A stretch of DNA of 64,000 bases. Source: Macrococcoides canis. GTDB taxonomy: Bacteria; Bacillota; Bacilli; Staphylococcales; Staphylococcaceae. Under the pieces are notes generated by a model. The model did not search any database, was not told where the DNA came from, and worked only from the letters and a program-made list of their open reading frames with translations. This document shows positions 26,107-34,242 of this stretch, piece by piece (position 1 is the first letter of the stretch; every line of letters starts with the position of its first letter). The DNA lies in contig NZ_CP021059.1 in NCBI RefSeq assembly GCF_002119805.1, positions 1,984,001-2,048,000 of the forward strand, given 5' to 3'. A program made the translations under genes and the position numbers.

Positions 26107-26226
26107 ATTGCAAACATTTTAGTTTATCTTTTATTAATAATATTTGATTTCTCTCTTATTACTTTCTAATCACTGGATAGTTACGGTACAATGAGTAAGG
26201 ATATTATTTATTAGAGGAGTTTTAAA

Positions 26227-26982
26227 GTGAAGCATAACAGAAAATGGATTAACATTCTTACCGTATTACTTTATATCGGATCACAATTATTCGTGCTGAT
26301 ACCGACGAGTATCTTTTTAAAGCAAGGGCTCGATAACGATGCAGCGTTCTTAAAGGCCATCCCCTATTACGTCGGATCATTTGTCATAGCAAGTATTCTT
26401 GTTATTTATATCAATACGAAAATTAACAATAAAACGCGCGTTGAACGTTCCGTTAAGACAGATACATTATCAACAATCGGTTTAATCGTCGGGGGATTAT
26501 TCATCTCATTATTCACACAGATGATGCTCGGTATGATCAATACATATATATTAAATCAGCCACTTGAAAGTCAGAATACAAATCAGATTATGGATATCGC
26601 GAAACAAGCACCCATCTTCATTATATTGATTGCAGTTGTCGGACCAATACTAGAAGAGTTTGTCTTTAGAAAGGTCATATTCGGGGAAATCTACGAACTG
26701 ATCAAAGGAAATCGCGCAATTGCATTTATTATCAGTGTACTGATCAGCGGCTTTATCTTCTCAGCAGCGCATAGTGATTTCGATCATACGCTCATCTATA
26801 TGGGGATGTCTGTCGTATTTAGTGGACTGTATGTACTATCGAATCGCATCATCGTGCCGATCGCAGCACATATGCTGATGAATGGATTCGTTGTGTTGAT
26901 GCAGGTTGTGTTCGCTGATAAAGTGATTGAAGCACAGAAACAATTAGAGCAAGCAAACTTTATATGGCAATTATTTAATTAA
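26227..26982 (+). CDS. mroQ: CPBP-family membrane protease, MroQ
   Basis: 251 residues from a GTG start after GAGGAG. About six to seven membrane helices. The CPBP (Abi) glutamate motif is GPILEEFVFRKVIFG (EE near 145), with later His residues in SAAHSDFDHT and AAHMLMNGF. In Staphylococcus aureus the neighbour of groESL is MroQ, which helps process the AgrD pheromone. Position and family match, so the symbol is given by synteny. No agr locus is present in this window. Confidence 0.8.
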   Translation: MKHNRKWINILTVLLYIGSQLFVLIPTSIFLKQGLDNDAAFLKAIPYYVGSFVIASILVIYINTKINNKTRVERSVKTDTLSTIGLIVGGLFISLFTQMMLGMINTYILNQPLESQNTNQIMDIAKQAPIFIILIAVVGPILEEFVFRKVIFGEIYELIKGNRAIAFIISVLISGFIFSAAHSDFDHTLIYMGMSVVFSGLYVLSNRIIVPIAAHMLMNGFVVLMQVVFADKVIEAQKQLEQANFIWQLFN

Positions 26983-26989
26983 TTTAAAA

Positions 26990-27026
26990 GGACGTAACAC
27001 GAGTGCTCGTGTCACGTCCTTTTTTT
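26990..27026 (+). terminator. mroQ terminator
   Basis: GGACGT.ACACGAG (26990-27003) pairs with CTCGTGT.ACGTCC (27006-27019), then T7. It can also stop the convergent pap transcript. Confidence 0.92.
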
Positions 27027-27181
27027 ACGGCATTTCAAATGCTCGTGTCACGTCCTTTCTTTTACGGCGTTCCACTCACAGCCACTTCGGTAAAATCCTT
27101 GAAATGCCAGAAACAAAGAGCGTTTCTTTGGCATTTCATCGGATTTTACTCGTGGCTAAACGCTCGTGTCACGTCCTTTCT
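27005..27181. repeat. three copies of the terminator right arm
   Basis: GCTCGTGTCACGTCCTTT recurs at 27005, 27041 and 27162, each followed by a T-rich tail and TTTAC (except that the first has a longer T-run). Only the first copy has its pairing arm. The long hairpin element lies between the second and third copies. Confidence 0.85.
27080..27157. repeat. long hairpin element, copy 1 (conserved apex, variable stem)
   Basis: 78 bp that fold into about 29 bp of stem: AGCCAC/GTGGCT, GTAAAATCC/GGATTTTAC, GAAATGCCA/TGGCATTTC and GAAAC/GTTTC around loop AAAGAGC, separated by small internal loops. Related copies are at 57604-57682 and, more diverged, at 57459-57560; all are followed by AACGCT. Confidence 0.88.
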
Positions 27182-28621
27182 TTACCACAACTTCTTCACA
27201 TTCCACAGGCGTTCTTCACATGCGGAGATGATTGTTTTCAGCGCTTTGATTCTTGCTGCGCGTTTATTATTGGCTGGGATAATTACCCACGGTGCATGTT
27301 CAGTTGTCGTGTTATCAATCATATCCTTACTTGCTTCTAGATAAAGGTCCCACTTCTCGCGATTACGCCAGTCTTCATCTGTTATCTTCCATTGTTTCTC
27401 AGGTGTGACTTGACGTTCTTCAAAGCGTTTCAGCTGTTCTTCTTTATCCAGAACCAGGAAGAACTTGATGACAATCGACCCTTCTATCGTCAATGCTTTC
27501 TCAAATTTATTGATTTCATCATATGCACGCTGCCATTCTTTCTTCGTTGCAAAGCCTTCTACGCGTTCAACGAGCACACGTCCATACCAGCTGCGGTCGA
27601 AGATTTCAATATGCCCGCTTCTCGGTACATCTGTCGCAAAGCGCCATAAATAGTGATAGCTCAGTTCTGTTTCAGTTGGTGCACTGATGGCGTTCACTTC
27701 ATATCCTGTTGGATCCAGACTTTCACGGACACGTTTAATATTTCCGCCCTTACCTGCAGCGTCCATGCCTTCATATACGAGCATGAGCGGAATTTTACGT
27801 TCATACAGTGCGTATTGCAGTTCACGAATACGCGCCTGTAGTTTCGGTAATAGTTCTTTATATTCTGCTTTAGACATATCATCTGATGTATCCTCAAACA
27901 TGTCTGTAGAGAAGTTTTCTGTAAAGGCACCGTCTCGTTCATCTTGTTTTGATTTCTCTTTTTCTTTCAGCGCTTTTTCGAGTCGTTTAATGATGACTTC
28001 GTACATTTCATTGGCTGCTTTCCCACGTTCTGTATAGTCGATATGTGTCCATGGCGCAATCTCTTCTGTCGCTTTCATCAAATCAATCATACCGTCCTGA
28101 TAGGCTTCAGTCGTAATACTTGTTTCATATTCCTGCGCTTTCCAGCGTGTCAGCGGATTCTTCTTCGTCTGCTCTATATGCTCCTGACGCTTTTGTTCGT
28201 TCACTGATAGATAGAATTTAATAATCACATAGCCATCGTCTGAAAGCATCGATTCAAATCCTTTAATTTCCTGTGTTAATAAATCGTAATCTTTAATGAT
28301 GTCTTTCTTATGTCCATGTACTTCATAATCAAGCTTCTGCGCATACCAACTTCTAAAAAATAGGGTCACGCCCCCTTTTTTCGGAATATTGTTCCAATAT
28401 GGATATAAGAATGGATAGCGTAACAATTCTTCATCTGGGCGTTTCGTCGCATAGAAGTTTGTATATTTTGCATCGAGCGTAAGCAGTAATTCGTTGGATA
28501 GGCGTGACTTTCCTGAAGCTGGTATCCCTTCAAATACTACCATCACAGGTATGCCTGCTTCATGCGTCTGTCTTACAAGTTCTGCTGTTTTAAGCTGTAA
28601 CTGTTCATCTATTTTTGTCAT
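27182..28621 (-). CDS. pap: polyphosphate:AMP phosphotransferase (duplicated PPK2, class II)
   Basis: 479 residues made of two PPK2 domains. The first has Walker A GIPASGKS (32-39); the second has YEGMDAAGKGGNIKRVRESLDPTGY (about 285-310) and FDRSWYGRVLVERVEGF. The two-domain layout and length match Pap of Acinetobacter, which makes ADP from AMP and polyphosphate. The first-domain active site is altered, as in that class. It lies between mroQ and pepF, an insertion relative to Staphylococcus aureus synteny. Role: energy recovery from polyphosphate. Confidence 0.85.
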   Translation of the reverse strand: MTKIDEQLQLKTAELVRQTHEAGIPVMVVFEGIPASGKSRLSNELLLTLDAKYTNFYATKRPDEELLRYPFLYPYWNNIPKKGGVTLFFRSWYAQKLDYEVHGHKKDIIKDYDLLTQEIKGFESMLSDDGYVIIKFYLSVNEQKRQEHIEQTKKNPLTRWKAQEYETSITTEAYQDGMIDLMKATEEIAPWTHIDYTERGKAANEMYEVIIKRLEKALKEKEKSKQDERDGAFTENFSTDMFEDTSDDMSKAEYKELLPKLQARIRELQYALYERKIPLMLVYEGMDAAGKGGNIKRVRESLDPTGYEVNAISAPTETELSYHYLWRFATDVPRSGHIEIFDRSWYGRVLVERVEGFATKKEWQRAYDEINKFEKALTIEGSIVIKFFLVLDKEEQLKRFEERQVTPEKQWKITDEDWRNREKWDLYLEASKDMIDNTTTEHAPWVIIPANNKRAARIKALKTIISACEERLWNVKKLW

Positions 28622-28755
28622 ATTACCCCTCCTCAGTGTATTAGTTTAATTATACTATTAAATGGGATATTTTTAAGAAATTTTATATTTCATTATTTCG
28701 AATATTGAAGTATTATTAGAATAGTAAGAAAAATTAGATAATAAGGAGCGGTTAT

Positions 28756-30447
28756 ATGACAACATTCCAAAACTATAAATATGAAAGACCTGACCTACAT
28801 GCGGTTAACCAATCCATCGATCAGTTACTGGAACAATTTGAAGCAGCATCATCTGCTGAGGAGCAAATAAAGCTTATCGATGAGATCAACGTCGTAAGAA
28901 ATCATCTGGATACTGCGATGAATCTTGCTTACGTGCGTGCTTCAATTGATACGAATGATGAGTTTTATTCTGAAGAACGTGACTATCTGGATGCACATGG
29001 CGGAGAAGTCGTTCAGATTGAATCCAAGTTCTATAATGCACTTGCAAATAGTAAATATAAAGATGCTCTACGTGAAACTTATGGGGATCAGTTGTTTGAC
29101 CTGGCTGAACTGTTTGTAAAGCAGTATGATGATTCAATCAAGGATCTGTTGAACAAAGAAAATAAAATCTCTTCTGAATATAGTAAGCTCGTTGCTTCAG
29201 CTGAGATTGAATTTAAAGGTGAAACTTATACGTTCGCACAGATGGGACAATTTCTCGATTCTGCAGATCGTTCAGTACGTAAAGAAGCGAAACTTGCAAT
29301 GGAAGAATATCGTGCTGCACAGATAGAGCAGTATGATGAAATCTATGATCGTCTCGTTAAAGTACGTCATGAAATCGCAACAAAACTTGGCTTCAAGAAC
29401 TTTATCGAGCTTGGTTATGTGCGTATGCGCCGAGTAGACTACACACCTGACATGGTAAAGAAATATCGCGATCAAATACATAAGCATGTAGTCCCTGTTG
29501 CTGAGAGTCTGTATAAAGCTCAAATGAAGCGTAATGGATGGGATAGCTTAAAGCCATATGACGAAAACATCGTATTCCTATCTGGTAATGAGAAACCTAA
29601 AGATGACGGCAAGACAATTTTAGAGAACGGCCGTAAAATGTATAAAGCGCTCAGTCCAGAAACAGATGAATTCTATCAGTTCATGATGGACCGTGAACTG
29701 TTTGATGCAGAAGCTAAAAAAGGAAAAGAAGCTGGGGGTTACTGTACGTTTATCCAGGACTATAAATCGCCGTTTATCTTCTCTAACTTTAATGGAACAG
29801 ATCATGACATTACTGTACTTACGCATGAAGCTGGGCACGCATTTCAAGTATACCGTTCACAGGATTTAATCCCGGATTACTTATGGCCGACCCACGAATC
29901 ATGTGAAATTCATTCAATGAGCATGGAGTTCTTCACTTATCAATGGATGGATCTATTCTTCAATAATCCAGATAAGTTCAAATATAAGCATATCGGGGAT
30001 GCCATCAAGTTCTTACCTTACGGAGTTGCAGTAGATGAATTCCAGCATATCGTCTATGAACATCCAGAATTAACGCCGCAAGAACGTCGTGCCGAATGGA
30101 CGAAGCTTGAACAGAAGTATTTACCGCATAAAGATCATGACGGTATCACATCTTTAGAAAGCGGTGCATTCTGGCATCGTCAAGGTCATATCTTCGGCAT
30201 GCCATTCTATTATATCGACTATACGCTTGCACAAGTTTGTGCCTTCCAGTTCTTCAAACGTTCAACAGAAGATTTTGAAGATGCATGGAAAGATTATCTG
30301 CACATCTGTAATATCGGTGGTTCATTGCCTTTCAATAAAATTGTTGAAGCGGCAAACTTACGTTCACCATTCCAGGAAGGTACATTAGAAGATACGATGA
30401 CGTTCCTGGAAGATTATCTTGATGAAATTGATACGAGTCAATTTTAA
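28756..30447 (+). CDS. M3-family oligoendopeptidase (PepF-like)
   Basis: 563 residues after AAGGAG. The zinc motif is HEAGH (357-361), and the third ligand is in ESCEIHSMSMEF about 25 residues later. The helical N-terminal half resembles the oligoendopeptidase F/pz-peptidase group. It cleaves short peptides in the cytoplasm. Single gene with its own terminator. The exact subfamily (PepF or PepF/M3B-like) is not fixed, so no symbol is given. Confidence 0.9.
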   Translation: MTTFQNYKYERPDLHAVNQSIDQLLEQFEAASSAEEQIKLIDEINVVRNHLDTAMNLAYVRASIDTNDEFYSEERDYLDAHGGEVVQIESKFYNALANSKYKDALRETYGDQLFDLAELFVKQYDDSIKDLLNKENKISSEYSKLVASAEIEFKGETYTFAQMGQFLDSADRSVRKEAKLAMEEYRAAQIEQYDEIYDRLVKVRHEIATKLGFKNFIELGYVRMRRVDYTPDMVKKYRDQIHKHVVPVAESLYKAQMKRNGWDSLKPYDENIVFLSGNEKPKDDGKTILENGRKMYKALSPETDEFYQFMMDRELFDAEAKKGKEAGGYCTFIQDYKSPFIFSNFNGTDHDITVLTHEAGHAFQVYRSQDLIPDYLWPTHESCEIHSMSMEFFTYQWMDLFFNNPDKFKYKHIGDAIKFLPYGVAVDEFQHIVYEHPELTPQERRAEWTKLEQKYLPHKDHDGITSLESGAFWHRQGHIFGMPFYYIDYTLAQVCAFQFFKRSTEDFEDAWKDYLHICNIGGSLPFNKIVEAANLRSPFQEGTLEDTMTFLEDYLDEIDTSQF

Positions 30448-30466
30448 TTCTACTCGAACAAATAGT

Positions 30467-30501
30467 AACCCCCTATCGATGCACGGCGTCGATAGGGGGT
30501 T
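30467..30501. terminator. bidirectional terminator
   Basis: Perfect 13-bp stem AACCCCCTATCGA / TCGATAGGGGGTT between the convergent peptidase and LPXTG genes. Confidence 0.92.
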
Positions 30502-30514
30502 ATTATATATTATG

Positions 30515-31477
30515 CTACGGTCTTCTTAATAGTAGTATTCCTGATAATAATAAAATCATCGGAATCAATACATACATGAAGATACTTTCTCCTGTATCAG
30601 GGAGTATGGCATGTTTTTTTACTTTTTGTTTGGGCTTTGAAGTTGTCTTCGCATCCTTCTCATGAGATGTCTTCTTAGATTTACCTATTTCACGTGTCAC
30701 AAGATCACATACTTGCTTGTCAAGTGCTGCATAATACGCTTCACCATCTGTCGGCTTGAACTTTCCTGGCTTAATGCCTACGAATTCATCATTCTCTTCA
30801 AGAGAAGGTTGTTCTGGTTCACTAGGTTCTGCTGGACTCATTGGAGTTTCAGGAAGTTCAGGTAAATCGATTGTTCCTGTTGAAGGTTTACTTGACGAAG
30901 GTGGTTCACCATTAGATGGCACTTCAGATGTTCCCGGCATTCCACCACCTGAATGATCATCGCCATTACCTTGTTCATCCGGCGACACTGAATCTGTAAT
31001 ACCTTCATGTGACGGTTGTTCTATCGGTTCCTGTATTGTTGGATGTTCTGTTGTCGGACGTTCTATTGTCGGCTGTTCTGTAACTGGATATTCTACTGTA
31101 GGACGTTCACTCGGCTGATCAACTTCTACTGAAGGCATTTCAGTCGTAGGTGTCTTTTCTTCAGAGGGCGCTTCTGTTGTCGGACGTTCTGTTGTCGGTT
31201 GTGGCTCTGCTGTTTCAGTTTCTGTTATAATTTCAGTAGACACAATTTCAATGACCGGACTTTCTGAACTCTTGTCTTCATTTGATATCACTGATGATTC
31301 AGGACTTAAAGATTCTACTTGCTCAGTTGACGGTTGTTCCGTTGTTTCTATCTGTTCGCTTGAGGGCTGTTCCGTTGTCACTATCTGTTCTGCTGCTTCC
31401 GAAACTGCCGCATGATATGATGTTAAACCGAAGATACATAGCAATGTCGCAACAGTCTTCATCTTGAATTTGTGCAT
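30515..31477 (-). CDS. LPXTG cell-wall anchored Pro/Glu/Thr-rich surface protein
   Basis: 320 residues from the ATG at 31477 after TTGGAGGAA. A signal peptide (about 1-30, ending SEAAEQ) precedes a long low-complexity stalk of TEQPS, TERPTTE and similar units (about 32-160), then a Gly/Ser/Pro-rich part and a short charged domain with PTDGEAYYAALDKQV. Sortase signal LPDTG (about 292-296), hydrophobic span and RRP tail end the protein. There is no adhesin A-domain; it may act as a wall spacer. It occupies the place where sdrH lies in Staphylococcus aureus, but homology is not shown. Confidence 0.85.
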   Translation of the reverse strand: MHKFKMKTVATLLCIFGLTSYHAAVSEAAEQIVTTEQPSSEQIETTEQPSTEQVESLSPESSVISNEDKSSESPVIEIVSTEIITETETAEPQPTTERPTTEAPSEEKTPTTEMPSVEVDQPSERPTVEYPVTEQPTIERPTTEHPTIQEPIEQPSHEGITDSVSPDEQGNGDDHSGGGMPGTSEVPSNGEPPSSSKPSTGTIDLPELPETPMSPAEPSEPEQPSLEENDEFVGIKPGKFKPTDGEAYYAALDKQVCDLVTREIGKSKKTSHEKDAKTTSKPKQKVKKHAILPDTGESIFMYVLIPMILLLSGILLLRRP

Positions 31478-31619
31478 ATTTAATTCCTCCAATTTCCACT
31501 TAGCTTAATTATAATGGAGAATGTACACTTTTTCTATGAAGTCTATCGATTGTTACACACATTTAACATTTCATATATAACTGAAACATAATAAAACAAA
31601 ATATCAACACTTAATTTAG

Positions 31620-31668
31620 TTGCAATTTATATCAGCTTTAGTATAATTAATATATCTGATATATATTA
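31620..31668 (+). promoter_or_regulatory. promoter with A/T palindrome before the quinone-detoxification genes
   Basis: TTGCAA (31620-31625), 16-bp spacer, TATAAT (31642-31647). TAATATAT-CTG-ATATATATTA (31648-31668) follows directly and could be an operator; low sequence complexity makes this uncertain. Confidence 0.5.
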
Positions 31669-31699
31669 TATATAATATATTGTAAAGAGGGATAATATA

Positions 31700-32551
31700 A
31701 TGGAGACACAATTCTTTTCAAAAGATACACATATCGGTGCCGTACATCTCAATGTCAATTTCATGGATAACAGCGTAAAGTTTTATCACGAAATATTAGG
31801 TATGGATATTATTGAGCATACGCCTTCAATGTCAATACTCGGTGTGGGTGATAAAGCACTTGTCTATTTGTACCAGACGAACTATAAACGTATTCAGACT
31901 GCAGGACTATTTCATTTCGCTTTATTAGTCCCTTCTCGTGCAGCGCTCGGCAATATCTTCTATCATCTTATCAAGACGGAGTATCCTTTAGCGGGTGCCA
32001 GTAATCATGATGTTTCAGAAGCTATCTATTTGCAGGATCCTGAAGGGAATGGAATAGAAATTTATCGAGATGTCCCTAGCAATGAATGGCAGTTTCAGCC
32101 AAACGGGGATATCGTGATGGGGACGTATGAGATGGATTATGCAGCAGTTATTGAAGCAAATGACAATCGTGCGTTCAATGGTATGCCAAAAGAAACGATC
32201 ATCGGACACATGCATCTTTCAGTCATTGATTTAGAACAGTCCATCGCTTTCTATAATGATTTATTCGGATTTGATGTGATGACGCGTTATGGTAAAGAAG
32301 CTGCTTTCCTGGCGACAGCGGGATATCACCATCACCTCGGACTAAACACATGGCAGCATCAGACTGAGCGCGCATATCTCGATTATCCGGGTTTAAGGAA
32401 ATTTGACCTGAATATCCCGAACGAAGAAGATCTTCAGCACTTTACAAGAATATTATCAGAAAAAGGATTAACACAGTCCAAAGACGGGAATTCATATATT
32501 GTATATGACCCTAATGGCATCGGAATTAGAATTATGACTAAAAACAATTAG
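31700..32551 (+). CDS. two-domain VOC-family ring-cleaving dioxygenase (CatE/MhqE-like)
   Basis: 283 residues after AGAGGG. Two vicinal-oxygen-chelate domains begin GAVHLNVNFMDNSVKFYHEILGMDII (about 12) and GHMHLSVIDLEQSIAFYNDLFGFDV (about 170). Metal ligands are His15/His172-type and Glu in GIEIYRDVP. The size equals CatE of Bacillus subtilis, a catechol 2,3-dioxygenase of the MhqR regulon. Coupled to a nitroreductase 11 bp downstream, it probably detoxifies quinone or catechol compounds. No mhqR-like gene is adjacent. Confidence 0.8.
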   Translation: METQFFSKDTHIGAVHLNVNFMDNSVKFYHEILGMDIIEHTPSMSILGVGDKALVYLYQTNYKRIQTAGLFHFALLVPSRAALGNIFYHLIKTEYPLAGASNHDVSEAIYLQDPEGNGIEIYRDVPSNEWQFQPNGDIVMGTYEMDYAAVIEANDNRAFNGMPKETIIGHMHLSVIDLEQSIAFYNDLFGFDVMTRYGKEAAFLATAGYHHHLGLNTWQHQTERAYLDYPGLRKFDLNIPNEEDLQHFTRILSEKGLTQSKDGNSYIVYDPNGIGIRIMTKNN

Positions 32552-32562
32552 GAGTGGGAATT

Positions 32563-33180
32563 ATGGGATTATTTAAGAAAAATACAGCAAGTTTTTTAGA
32601 CACTATGAAAAAAAGACGTTCAATTTATCATATTGAGCCAACTTCACCAATTAGCGATAGCGAGATTGAAAGCATCATTTCAGATGTAGTAAAGCATACA
32701 CCATCTGCATTTAACTCACAAAGTACACGTATCGTCCTATTACTTGGAGATAATCATAAAAAATTATGGGACCTTACAGCAGACGCATTAAAAGAAATTA
32801 TGGGAGACCGTGATTTCAGTGCGACAGAACAAAAGTTAAATAGCTTCAAAGCAGGATATGGGACAATCCTTTTCTATGAAGATAAAGCAGTCGTAAAAGG
32901 ATTACAGGAGAAATTTGCTGCTTATGCAGATAACTTCCCAATCTGGTCACACCACACAAATGCAATGCATCAGTTTGCAATCTGGAGCGCATTCGCAGAA
33001 AAAGACTTAGGTGCATCATTACAACATTACAATGGTGTTATCGATGAGAAAGTGGATGCAGCATTTGATATTCCTAAAGACTGGGAGCTTGTTGCACAAA
33101 TGCCATTCGGTTCAATCGGTTCTCAAGCTGGACCTAAAGAATTCCAACCTGTTGAAAACCGTTTCATCATAAAAAAATAG
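32563..33180 (+). CDS. nitroreductase-family oxidoreductase (MhqN/YdgI-like)
   Basis: 205 residues from the ATG at 32563, with AGGAG about 8 nt upstream. The FMN-binding RRSIYHIEPTSPISDSEIESII (about 20-40), SAFNSQSTRIVLL and C-terminal MPFGSIGSQAGPKEFQPVENRF are typical of the HBN1/MhqN nitroreductase group. It likely reduces quinones or nitro compounds with NAD(P)H. Operon partner of the VOC dioxygenase; in Bacillus both types belong to the methylhydroquinone/catechol response. Confidence 0.82.
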   Translation: MGLFKKNTASFLDTMKKRRSIYHIEPTSPISDSEIESIISDVVKHTPSAFNSQSTRIVLLLGDNHKKLWDLTADALKEIMGDRDFSATEQKLNSFKAGYGTILFYEDKAVVKGLQEKFAAYADNFPIWSHHTNAMHQFAIWSAFAEKDLGASLQHYNGVIDEKVDAAFDIPKDWELVAQMPFGSIGSQAGPKEFQPVENRFIIKK

Positions 33181-33191
33181 TATCCTATTAA

Positions 33192-33240
33192 AAAAGCTGC
33201 ATGTATGGACCGAGTTATCGGTGTCATACATGCAGCTTTT
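33192..33240. terminator. bidirectional terminator
   Basis: Perfect 16-bp stem AAAAGCTGCATGTATG / complement (33192-33207, 33225-33240) between convergent genes. Confidence 0.92.
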
Positions 33241-33243
33241 ATA

Positions 33244-34101
33244 TTATAAGTTCTCTTGTTCGTGCGTGATTTTACGTGTTTCATTTAAGTTCTGCATATT
33301 CGATAACACTGTATCCTTTAAGTATGCACAGATTCTTAAATAAAGTACATCTACTATTGTAAGTTGTGCTGTACGCACTGTCATATAACCTAAATTGATT
33401 TCATTTTCTTCTTTCGCCATTGCAAGCACAATATTCGCCATACGAATCGCAGGAGATGAAAACTTTTGCGTTAATAATATAATCTTAATATCTTTCTCTT
33501 TTGCATACTTACAAATATCTGTGATGACTTTATTCTTGCTTGTCTCAGAAGTAATGAACAATACATCTCCTGCTTCAAAGTGTCCTAATAATGTAATCGC
33601 AGATAAAAGATCTGTTGCAAGAATGGCAGACTGGTCAATATTCATCAGCTTTACATGCAAATCTGTCGCAACAACTCTTGAGTTCCCGACTCCAAAGATC
33701 ATCACGCGTTTCGCACTTGTAATCGCCTGTGCTGCTTCATCAATCACTTTAGCAGAAATGACCTTCTCTGTATTATAAAGCGCCTGAATCGTGTTGTTGA
33801 ATACTTTCTCTTTCATTACTTCTTCATCATCAGTTAATTCAATCTTCGTCGGTACCTTTTTATCTGCAATCGTGTGCAGTTCACGTGCAAGCTCCACTTT
33901 AACCACTTTAATTCCAGATAATCCAAGACGTTTGCTGAAGCGTACAATGGCCGCTTCACTTGTATTTGATAGCTGTGCAATTTCTTTGATCGGTAAGTTG
34001 ACCACTTTTTCAGGGTACTCTATGACAACGTCAGCAATCCTTTTTTCAACTGGTGTAAAGCTATCGTACATCTTTGTAATTTGTCCTAATACTGAATACA
34101 T
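33244..34101 (-). CDS. RpiR-family regulator (HTH plus SIS domain)
   Basis: 285 residues from the ATG at 34101, chosen because GGGAGATG precedes it. N-terminal HTH_6 (about 1-77: YDSFTPVEKRIADVVIEYPEKVVNLPIKEIAQLSNTSEAAIVRFSKRLG) and a SIS sugar-phosphate domain (about 115-250, with IFGVGNSRVVATDL and LFITSETSKNKV). RpiR proteins sense phosphosugars. It lies just downstream of the sucrase-like remnant on the same strand, but the 114-bp gap and missing sugar operon leave its target open. Confidence 0.87.
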   Translation of the reverse strand: MYSVLGQITKMYDSFTPVEKRIADVVIEYPEKVVNLPIKEIAQLSNTSEAAIVRFSKRLGLSGIKVVKVELARELHTIADKKVPTKIELTDDEEVMKEKVFNNTIQALYNTEKVISAKVIDEAAQAITSAKRVMIFGVGNSRVVATDLHVKLMNIDQSAILATDLLSAITLLGHFEAGDVLFITSETSKNKVITDICKYAKEKDIKIILLTQKFSSPAIRMANIVLAMAKEENEINLGYMTVRTAQLTIVDVLYLRICAYLKDTVLSNMQNLNETRKITHEQENL

Positions 34102-34242
34102 AATTTCATCTCCCTGCATCTTATTCAATTATAAATTATATTATGCACTATTTAATTTTAATTTATTGATTTCATTGTAGTATAAATATACTATTTGTTA
34201 GAAACAATTAAAACAAAAATTTTGAATATTTGCAGATATTTT

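Noticed and set aside
27080-27157. integron attC site
   Set aside because: The feet (AGCCAC/GTGGCT) and apex are conserved, but no GTTRRRY/RYYYAAC core pair and no integrase were found.
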